A DNA stretch of 64,000 bases from Filosporella fistucella (taxonomy: Eukaryota; Ascomycota; Leotiomycetes; Helotiales), in the NCBI GenBank assembly GCA_030077755.1, contig JAQJZZ010000005.1:496001-560000 (forward strand). The letters are read 5' to 3'. The notes under the pieces are model-generated. The model had not been told where the DNA came from. It worked only from the letters and a program-made list of their open reading frames with translations, and did no database searches. The position numbers and the translations under genes are program-made. Within the stretch, counting starts at the first letter, position 1. Every line of letters starts with the position of its first letter. This document shows positions 35,176 through 45,300 of the stretch, piece by piece.

Positions 35176-37223
35176 ATATATAAGAGGATAATAATAGTGC
35201 GGACTCGAGAATTAATAATAAACCTTTAATCGGTTTAGAATAAGCTATAATAATATATTTCATTAATGGAATATATATATATTATAAGAATATAATTTTT
35301 ATATTTAATAATAATATTTTAGAATATAACAATATTAAGAAGCTCCCCTTTATTAAAAATTTCAAGCGCTAAATGCCTATTAATATCCGCTTAAGCGATG
35401 CATACCTAAATGCTTATTACGTAAACCTGCTAGGCCTTAACTTATATTCCATCTTTTTAGCTAATATTTACTTAAATGGTTTCCCTTATATTAATCGTCT
35501 TATAATTGGACCTGCTTTTTAATTAAGAGCAATTTTTAAGGACTTTCCTTTTATAATAGGATTATTATATAATTATAGTATGAAGGGGTAAAATGATTGA
35601 CTGCGAATCAATTGGAGTTATGACTGCCTATAGAATTAAGAAGCCAAAAGCCGAGAATATATACACGCTAGGTGCCTTAGGCACTAAGGCTAGAACCAAA
35701 ACCCTTTTACCTCCTTTCTAACCATCCTACCCTATTATAATAGGATTACGTATATTAGATTAGCAATAAATATTTTTATGCTTAATAATAATAATTATCC
35801 TAAAAATAAAATCTTTAAGGATATGATTTATAACTAGCACTACCATTTTATTAATATATTACATAAAAGCCGATAGCTTTTTCCGGTTCTTAAGGAGCCT
35901 AAAGAAATTTATTATTAATTAATCCCTCGCATTCCCTTTTAGCCGATAGGTATAATTAATAAGGTTAACGCGGCATATCGGATTATATAAGATATTAGCG
36001 ATAAATATTAGGCTAGCATTTTTAGCTCGGGATTAAAAGATTATAAAATTACTTAAGATAAAGTAAAAATAATTCTATTTAACCTCCTATATTATGGGTA
36101 TAATTCAGGTACTCCATCTTTTAAATTCTTATTAATAATAATAATCTCATTAATAATTTACTTAGGAATAACCGATAATTTAAATTAGGCAGCAAAGATA
36201 AGCCTTAAAATAAATACCGAGATTATATATAATATTAAAAAATTTCTTAATATTTTCACCAAAATTTATTATATCTTATTTAAATTTATTAAGAAGAGCA
36301 ATAAAATAGGAGATAAAGAGGAAAGTTTTAATGCTATATTAGCCTTAATAAACCAAATGGGCATAAACTTTATTCAACTTTATTTAAGATTAGCCGATTT
36401 TATTATATACTTAAAAAACTTTAAAAATTTAATAATAAAGGTTAAAAAGGGCATTAATTTGGCCGGTTCCATTTTAAGCGCTTTGCCTTTTAATGCTATT
36501 TTAGCTTTATACCGAGAGTTAATAGATATTATTTATAAATTGGCCTTATAAATGAATTTAAAGTTAATATAGGATTTATTTAAAGCTTAAAAATAGCTAT
36601 TAATATACCCATTTCCTATATAATTCTCTTATTAAAAGGAAACCGATTATTTAGCTCCATTTATAATTACGGATATAACCGCTCCTTTAATATAAATCCT
36701 ATATAATATATTCTCGGGAAAATTTCCATTAACAATCTCTTTTAAACCTAAGTCATCGGCCAAAACCTAGCCTTCCGATTTAGAGAAAAGACTTTATATA
36801 AACTCTAAAGAAAACGAATTAATAAGAAAAAGGAAATAAAGATATATTATACCTCTTATTTTAATACCTCTTATACGATTTTCATATAATATTAAGCCAA
36901 AGGCTAAGAAGATAAGAAAGGATAATAATAAGGAGAAAGAAAAGGTTTTGGTATAACGCCTATATATTCTTAATCATTTTAATAGGAAATAAATATAAGA
37001 TTATATTAAATAAATTATTTAGGAATATAGCATATAAGCGATTAAGAAAAAGGATGCTAATATTGCATAAATTGAGAAATACGTAAATAAATCGGATATT
37101 GGTTATAAGAAAAAGGCTATAAAATATAGGAAGTTTTTTTTAGAGGACGAAGAACCCGATTGGTCGATTATTAAGAAAGCAAAAGAATAATTCCTATTTT
37201 TTTTCGTGGCCGAGGGGGGAAGG
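35176..37223 (+). other. Retroelement sequence downstream of the chromodomain, with remnant frame reaching the polypurine tract
   Basis: About 1.9 kb of element sequence, excluding the solo LTR, lies between the pol remains and the right LTR, more than a simple chromovirus needs. Plus-strand frames are broken by TA-type stops but longer than elsewhere, for example 36357-36551. A Lys/Asp/Glu-rich segment ends at the polypurine tract (EDEEPDWSIIKKAKE near 37145). Family not recognised. Confidence 0.5.
35579..35739 (-). mobile_element. Solo LTR of the 786-bp element family, inverted
   Basis: Single 161-bp copy in reverse orientation, flanked by the 4-bp target copy ATAG (35575-35578 and 35740-35743). 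This confirms the element's ends and 4-bp duplication independently of the full copies, and indicates LTR-LTR recombination after insertion. Confidence 0.85.
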
Positions 37224-37343
37224 TGTTAGGCAAGAGCCACCTTTGGGTAGGCTCTCAGCCTATACTTATTTGCACGGTAGCTAGTTAGTTAGTCAGATCA
37301 AGCATTTCCATCCAGTCTTTCCAGCCTAGGCTGTGCCACTACA
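37224..37343 (+). repeat. Right LTR (120 bp)
   Basis: Same ends as the left copy. Its final A plus the TG of the target copy makes an ATG at 37343 that opens the downstream FAD-oxidase fragment by chance. Confidence 0.93.
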
Positions 37344-38080
37344 TGCTTGCAATCCAGGAATATGCTATCAATGAGGCGCCAGATGAGCTTGCACTCAGAT
37401 GGTCGATTAGCGCTCCACCTTATTCAGGTACCGGATACTTCTATGGTGACCCCACAGATTTTGATGCTGCACTAAAGCCACTCATGGATAGACTTCCTGC
37501 GAATGCAACATTGACTAAGTCTGAATTTGGCTTTTGGACTTTGGATACATACGTTGCTCCAGGTATCAATCTTCCCGATGGGGGCAGCTCTCCTGGTAGA
37601 TCGATGTATACACAGGCACTGACTCTGACCACTGAGAATCCGTTTACATATGACCTCGCTTACACACTGTATGAGCATACGACATATGCGTTCAATTGAA
37701 CCGACCTCAGAAAATCTGGGTTCTTGGATCTGTGGGGTGGAGTCTCGAGTCAAATTTCCAATACTGACACATCACATGCACACGGAAACAACCTCTGGCT
37801 TAATAGATGGGAGGCAAATGCCCCGAACGCCGCTCTTGGGTTTCCGGCTGATGGAGTCTCTTATATGAAAAGCCTGATGCTTCCATTTGAGGAGGAACTT
37901 CAAGCAGCTGGAATTCCACTTCGTGGATTCGCAAATTATCGTGACACTGCATTGACGGAAGCCGAGTGGAGTCAACGACTATATGGAGAGGAGAATTTCA
38001 AGAGATTGAAGAAGATAAAGGCTGCGGTAGACCCAGAAGGACTGTTCACATCCAATGATCAGAGTATTCCCCTACCTTGA

Positions 38081-39337
38081 TTCCTTTTAGATATGAAGGG
38101 AAAAGCCTGTGAGGATGTGCAGTGATTTTATGTACATAATCTTCGATACGCTTTGGTGAAATATACCTGTTTTGATAGATTTGGCGGCTATTTGGTTGGG
38201 AAAGACCTACATATTATCGCCATTTCACTGTGATATTTATTCCGAGTTCATCAACACAGTTCACTCAGCGTGAAATTTGAGCTTCCAGGGGATGAGCACC
38301 CCACTGTCGGTCAAGGTTATCAGCGCCTCTGATCCCGGCATGGAGTAGTAAAAATTAGCGACTCTAGGGGCCAACAACCCCACTCATCGAACTGAATATA
38401 GAAGATTGTTTGGTCACAAGCTTGTGCAATTGAATGGAAGGACTCTGAAATGAACGGTATTTCTATGACATGTTTCCTACTCGTGGTATTGCCATAGCCC
38501 TCTGGAATTGTCTACCAAAGCTTGTGCATCATATCCTCGTCATAGTCACACCAATCCTTGCACACAGAAATGAAATCAGGTATATCAACCTCGCGGTAAT
38601 CCTGCAATTTTGTCCTATCTCCATCTGGATTCTTTTCTATACCACCAGTATGAGGGCCAATCACTTGCCCAGACGACCAGGGAGTGTAGTTATTTGCGAC
38701 TCTTTCGCTCCAAGTATCATGTCATGTTAGAGGCAATTTACTTTATTTCTTCAAGCTTCATGTAAACATTTCTTTTGGGAGAAGATTTCTTGTGGAAGAA
38801 GTCATATCGAGGTGGTCGCGACTCTAATTCGTTGTCTCTCTCGCTCGTCTAGTCACTCAGCCGCTTTTCTCCCATGGCCCTCCTTTCACCTACTGCTATC
38901 AGTTCTAAGATTTATAAATTCAAACCACTCAACCATAATCGCAACCTACATATTTTCCATCACGTCCCTACTTCAAAGCTCGATCAACTCAATTCATTTC
39001 GATTAACCCAACCACCACTTCATATATACAAAAACACGTTCCAAAGGGGTATTCTTCTTCCTCCCAGAACAAACAAACAACCACTTAAAAAGGAGATAAA
39101 AGACAGACTCAAAGCACCGAATTAAATTACCGCCTTGAGCAAAAGTAGAAAAGAAACGCCTGTTGTATTCCTCGTTCGAAGGGTAAATCAACGCAATTTT
39201 CTTACGCCTTCCTCTCGTTTTCCAATTTCTCGTTCTTTGGGTCTCAAATCCTTTACTCTCACAGTTTCTACCTATATCTCAACTCATTTTCGACTTCTCT
39301 CTCAGTTGAACGACCTAAATTAAAGCACAAAGCAAAA
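38081..39337. other. Intergenic region
   Basis: 1.26 kb between the FAD-oxidase remnant and the 3' end of the large disordered-protein gene. Pyrimidine-rich tracts at about 39190-39310; no gene or RNA gene recognised. Confidence 0.4.
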
Positions 39338-42300
39338 CTAGTCATACCCCTCGTCCCAAGCTCCAGCACCATAAGGATTCCTATATTTCATTAGCCTCTT
39401 TTCTCCTTTCCTATTTCCACAATAGGGAGTACAGAAGAAAAACTCACCATTCCTGTCCTGGATAACTAGTAGCACTCATACTCGGCGGCTCATTCTCATC
39501 TACCACAACCTCCTTCTCCTTCCCACCCTCAAACAAAATCTTCTCTTCCTGCGCACGTCGATTTTCCTCTTGTGCGCGCTTGAGGAGTTGTTCTCTTTGG
39601 GTGAGGACTTTAGGTGGGATGTTAGCCTGCGCTGCAGGTTCGATAGAATTCATATTGGTGGCAGGGTTGCCGGTAGAAGGGTGCGAAATAGATGGAGGGT
39701 TGGAGTTAGGTGTCGAGACAGAGGAAGGAGGAGAAAGCGAAAGATTCGCGTTCCCATTTCCCATTCGCTCGTTTTCCTTGCCCATTCCATCTCTCTCATC
39801 TGCACCTCCATCTAGAGCTCCTGGAAATCTGCCTCCTTTCGGTAGTCTCGGGCTAGCATTGTACAAATCCGGGCTGCTATTCCTGATTCTAATTTCCGTT
39901 TTCTTAATCGCCCCTTCATTCGATGCGAGCGGTAAATCGGGACTCACTCCTCTCTCGGGAGTGCCCTGCATGGGACTAGGTGGTGTAGGACTAGGACTTA
40001 TGCCTCTGCCTCTCTCTTCTACAATTCCGTGACTGTGGCTATTACCAGGCACATTCAATCCACCGCTATTCATATTTGCATTCTCATGCGCATTTGAATT
40101 TGTGCGCGGGATTGACATGCCGGAGATAGCGGATACGGCTGTACGACGTGTGTTTGAACGATCAAGATCAATATCCATCGTCGAGAGGGAAACTTGGCGT
40201 TCATGTGCACGAAGCTGATCGGGCCATTTTGGGGGAGGTGGGGGTGGATAGTCATGCGCTGAGGGATTGATAGGTGAGAACACGGTGTCGTCTGGAAGAG
40301 GGTAAGTAGCTGGTGATTCTGGGTGACGGAGAGTAGGTTGTTGGAGGCGTTGAATAGGGTCTTTTGGTTTGGAGACAGGCACAGGCTCATCCTCAATGTC
40401 ATCACCGCCAGGAAGAGAGAGTTGGTATGGACGCTGTTGGCCTTCTGGGGACTTTGGGGGCGAGCGGGCCAGCATGTCCTCTCTACTGATGCGGCGGGGT
40501 GCAATATGTGAATTGTATTGGTCATACATTGATGTGTTGTGTGGTGTGAGTTGGGGACCAGCGTGATGCAATTGGTGTTGAGGATGTTGACCATTGGAAT
40601 TTCCATAACCTTGGTCACGTCCTGCAGATGTCTGCTGTTGCATATACCTCGGATCTGGCTGCTGGTATTGTGCCAACCCTCGAGGATCATACTGAGTTTG
40701 TGCAACCATAGCCCCTTGACCTCTCACCAGTTGATAACCACCTGGAATGGGCACACTATCATACTGTGGCTCTCTACTGACTCTTCTTCCCCTCTCTTGG
40801 CCAAGCAAAGTCGGGTCCTGAAATGGAATTTCACGAGCATTCCGGAGCTGGACTTGGGGTTGCGGTGGAGGGGCCATTACTTGTGATTGTGGTAGTGGCT
40901 CCTGAATATCAGAATAGCTTTGAGCCGGGGGCACAAATTGAGGTCTCCCTTGTTGTGATTGGCTACCTTGTGAGCGAGAATCATCGCTACGCCCATCTCC
41001 AGTGCGTTCTGATTTACGGCCCATTAGTCCACTAAGTAGACCTGATGCCGATGGTCGACGATTCTTACTCTCTTGCCTTGGCGAGCTGCTCGCCGAGAGT
41101 TTCGAGAGTACACTACGTGATTGACTTGGTGCTTTGTATGGTTCAGATGGAGTGGACTGTTGTTGGTAAACTCGTGGATCAGGGGGGACAGGTTGTTGAA
41201 AGCCTCTTGGATCAGGAGCGCGAGCTTGTTGCTGATAGACTCTGGGATCAGGTACAGGAGCATGTTGTTGCATTGCTCTTGAGTCCGGCTGTGGTGACTC
41301 AATCGGTTGACGTTCATTATACGACAGTTCTCTTGTCGCTTGAGGCCTGTGCTCTTGCACAGATTGCCGTGAAGGTTGGCCAGTTTTGTTAAAGAGACCA
41401 CCAAAACCTGAAAAACGATTCTTCTTTGCACTTGGTTCTAATGAGCCAGTCGACGATCTCGTGAGCTTGTTAGCTTTTGCCTTCGGCTCTGATGAACTAC
41501 TGCCAAAGAATGATTTCTTTCTCTCCTGAGCCACAGGTGAAGGTTGCCCAGAAGCCAGGAGATCTGTTCGTGAACCAGGGTGATGAGCAATGATACTCTC
41601 ACGGCTCACAGGAGGACCTAATCCACTAGTCGAAGCACGATTCAGATTTCCGAAGAAGCTGGACCTTTTTCGTCTCTGTTCTAGCTCACCCTCTGAAGCA
41701 ACGCTAGATTCGGCATATTCTCCGCGAGATTCAGTCGGTCTGACAGGCGAAGGAGCACCTCCCTCACGAGAAATGGAATTTCTCCTATCGCGACCTTCAT
41801 GAGAGATCGAATTTCGTCTCTCTCGTGAGGAGGCACGAGAAATTCTTCCTCCAATTTCCTTGAAGAAACCAGAATTGCGTCGAGGATTTGATGAACGTGG
41901 TTCCTCAACAGGTGGCCCGACACCTGGTAATTGATACTCATTTGTTTGTTGTCTTGGCAAGAATGCAGCTGAACGGGAGATTGGGGCTTGGTAGTGCTGT
42001 GGAGGCAAGTCATAACCATCTTGAGGAGGCTCTTGAGACGGCGATGAAACTTGTCCTGGTCTGAAAAGCTCAGGATAGCGCTGTGCTGAGGATGGAGGCT
42101 GTTCGTAAGGCTTTGGTTGGGCGGGAGGACCAGTCCATGATCTATCGATACCTGGTATAGGTGGTTGTCCATGACTTGGGCTTGACCCCGAAAATCCTCG
42201 AGGACGCTGCTCCCATGAATTACGCCCGTATGGTGAGATTTCCAATTCTTTATTTAAGGGGTCGGGAGAAATCGGAGGTGGATTCCCTGGAGGAGGAGAT

Positions 42301-45300
42301 ATCGCAGTTTCTTTGTTGTAGTATGTAGGGGAAACTTGTGGAGGTGATGTTACAACTTTTGGACGATTTGGTCGCCACTCTACCTGCGATTCTCTAAACT
42401 CTGGGCGTTGCAAAATATCTGCAGCACGGGGAGGCATAAAACCTGGCTGCATTGGACGTTGTTGATTCATGGAGTTCTGGCTGTAACCAGATGATCCCAT
42501 TGGAGCTAAGTGGGCCTTATCAGGAGACTGCGAAAGAGAACCCTGCTGCTTTGGTGGGCTTTGGCGCAGTGGTGGATCATTATAGGATGGCGGTCCTTGT
42601 GGCTGAGGATAGCCTACAGGAAATCCTGAAGCTGATGGCCGCTTTTGGTGTGAAGATTGCTCAGCTTTCGGGACTGAATGCATGACTGGAGGGTTGGGTG
42701 GACTTGGAGTGATATATTGCCCAGCGTGAGTTTGACTTTGGGCAACTTCGGTATGAGTAAAGTCCGGGCCATTTTTAAGAGCCCCTCCATTCGGCATAGC
42801 GGCATTTCCTTCTTCTCTGGTCATATCACGTATACCGGGTCCTTGAAGAAGAGAGATATTAGGTTGCTGAGATTGTTCAGGCATTTCCTCTTCATCCTCA
42901 ATGGGGAATCTTGGTTTTTGATTTCGTGATCCAAATCCAAGTTTGAAAGTAGAGCCTTTGCGAATAGGAGGAAGGAATGAGCTGTTAGCCTGAGTTTCTT
43001 GCTCCGATTCTGTCGGGAATGGTTGGGCCGGCTGAGTAGGGGATGGAGTAACCTCAATCGGCGAGACAACTGGGCGAACAGGAGGAGATTCAATGGGAGG
43101 TGTGATTTTGGCTGAGTGTGGTGGGGAAGGAACCTCGTAGCTGCTACCGCGTGGACGGTTTAAGATGCTCATGACAGGAGCCGCTGAAGGGTTTTGGGCT
43201 GCACGTTCGGGTTCCAATTCTCTTGGGGTGTCGACCTGTGGTTGAGAGGGAATTGGCTGACTAGCCTCCAAAGTTGGCTGAGGCATATGTTGGACTGTTG
43301 ACGCAGTAGTGAATAAAGCCGTTTCAGAATCCTCAATTGGCTCAGCTGTATGCTGCGTCATCGACCCAGTAAGTGGAGGAATCGATTGGGCTTCCACGAC
43401 TGACTCGGAGTAATTTTGACCAAGTGACCCAACTGTAGGCAAAACTTTCTCAGACTCTACAATCGGCTCAGACTCTTCTTGAATCCTCTCCCCAGCAAGA
43501 CTCTCATCCTTTGGCAATGACTCCCTCTCCGCCGTATCAGAAGGAACCATAACCCAATCTCCCGCAATCTCACCATGCTCCTCGGGCTCCTCAGACGCAT
43601 CAAAGAACTGCGCGTCCTCACTATTTGTCCTATCACTCTTCTGCATGCCCTGAGTCGACTCGTTGGAAAGCTGTCGGTCCTGTGTAGGACGATCTTCATA
43701 ATTATAAGCCTCTTCTTCAGCGATAGGTGTGGCATTGAATGGATCCCAAGAAGGTTGGTGTTTCCCAATAGGAGCAGGCACGTTCAGAGTATCTCTTTCT
43801 TCCTGTACTGGAACATCCGGTTCAGTGACTTGTCGAATGGTCGGTGGCTCGTTACGGAAATATTGTTGCTGACTGGCCGGATCTTGGGTTTGCATATTGG
43901 CTAAATGTGGCAGGTTATTGGTAAGAGGCTGTCCGGTTGAAAAATTAGGTAATTGAGGAGCAGGCGAATCGCGATCTGAGGTCAGGGTTGGCGCTCGAGA
44001 CCGTTCGGCTGTTGGTGTAGAAAATTCTTTTGAACTTCGGGATGATGCTTCGGGACGGCCAGATGATCGTGATAGCGCAAGTGGAAGACCCCATGAGGAT
44101 CGGCGATCATTTTTTGGCTTAGGAGGTGGGCTTGTCTGTAAAGGGGAGTACTTAGTAAGGTATTCAATCAAAGGCAAGATACATCATAGTGGCAAGGAGA
44201 TAACAAGTTGAGAAGGATGCAATTTCCCTAGGCGTACAATACCTGCTAAGCAGGATGGACTGGAGAAAGAAAGGAACCACGCTGATTAGTCTTGAAAACG
44301 CACGAAAATGCTTGTAGATCAGAAAGAACGCCAGTTCGCCCATGTAACTCCGGCTCAAAAGGAGATGTGTCAATCTACCTTGTCTCCTCCCCTTGCTGCT
44401 TGAAGCTTATTCTTCCCCTTTGCGAGTAAACCTTTTCCTGCTTTGCCTGCTTTACCACCAAAGATGCCAGCAGTATGAAGAAACTCTTTTCCTTTTGCTT
44501 GAACTTGATGAGTTGTTAATTTATTGCTGTGGCTAGAGAACCCTTGTTGTGAACCTGAGGGCATTGCGGGCCCTGGACTGGGTCGACCAACAGGTGTAGA
44601 GGGTGTAGTTGGCGAGCTAGCGTTGAGATATTGTTGATAATAAGGTTGTTGTAGTGGTGGTGCTGCACCCCCAGGAGGCTTTCCTAACTTGGACTGCGAA
44701 GCAGAATTTGGAAATCTTGCACCACCCCACGACCCAGTTGCGGTAGCATGCTCGGGGAATTGTGTTTGTAGCGAGACAAGCCATTCATTCAAGCCAGAAT
44801 TCATAGAGGCAAATTGCTTTCTAGTCTCATCAAAGGTTTGTATTCTTTGCTGTGGCGAAGATATCGCAACAATCTCTTGAAATGCCAAGACCTTTTTCGT
44901 AGCAGGAGGATTGAATGGCGCTAGTACTGGGGAGGCTATTGGCGATACCGTACTAGGGGCCGGTGGGTGAGTTGCTTGTGCTGGAGAGGTAGGGAAATAT
45001 GCAATAGGTGACCGAGCGGGGTGATCTTCTTCAGGTGGAGTTGGCGATACTGGATGGGAAGATACTCGAGGATCTTTCTCTTCTGCCAGGGAAAGTCTTC
45101 GTGATTTTGGCTCCAACTCGGGTGCAGCGTATGAATGTGAGTGTAATGCAGCACCCCCGAGAGCGGCACCTCCAAGTGCGACACCACTTATTAGAGTCGC
45201 ATCTCTTGCGGAATGGTGGTCATCATGACTTTGATCTGCATGAGGTGTTTGTACTGGTGGCTCTTGAGTGACAGGCGACAGCTTTGATTCAGTAGTGTCC

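Larger units (their letters stand above)
27881..37343 (+). mobile_element. LTR retrotransposon (Ty3/Gypsy chromovirus remains), RIP-degraded, with nested elements
   Basis: 9,463 bp bounded by 120-bp direct LTRs that start TG and end CA, flanked by the 5-bp target duplication TGCTT (27876-27880 and 37344-37348). Just inside the left LTR is a primer-binding-site candidate (CTGGTAGCTAC, 28002-28012). A polypurine tract (GAGGGGGGAAGG) at 37212-37223 abuts the right LTR, so the orientation is plus. The interior is very TA-rich with many TAA/TAG codons. Without recognised nested insertions (about 2.1 kb) it would be about 7.3 kb. The pol remains could belong to this element or to a nested one; a single element is simpler. 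Confidence 0.92.
26997..38080 (+). pseudogene. BBE-like FAD-linked oxidase, split by a retrotransposon and carrying two in-frame TGA codons
   Basis: Secreted berberine-bridge-enzyme-like oxidase. Pieces are 26997-27298, 27406-27880 and 37349-38080; the retroelement plus one target copy lies between the last two. It has a signal peptide (about 1-24) and an ALAGG-His-SFAAYGFG segment whose His spans the intron and matches the usual histidyl-FAD site. The Gly-rich PGIAGSSIGGGFGSTSRFLG lacks the usual Cys, so any covalent flavin is likely His-only. The C-terminal BBE motif is FANYRDTALTEAEWSQRLYG...DPEGLF. Breaks: TGA at 27437-27439, the retroelement after 27880, and TGA at 37697-37699. Removing the element and one 5-bp repeat (9,468 bp, divisible by 3) restores phase exactly. 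Such enzymes oxidise amines or alcohols or close rings, so loss could stop the pathway. Confidence 0.9.

Noticed and set aside
27437..37699. TGA codons as selenocysteine in the FAD oxidase
   Set aside because: Ascomycete filamentous fungi generally lack selenocysteine machinery, and the gene is broken by an insertion anyway.
44164..44373. Small minus-strand frame between the two giant exons
   Set aside because: Lies in the 243-nt intron; joining exons at 44379 and 44135 keeps phase without it.
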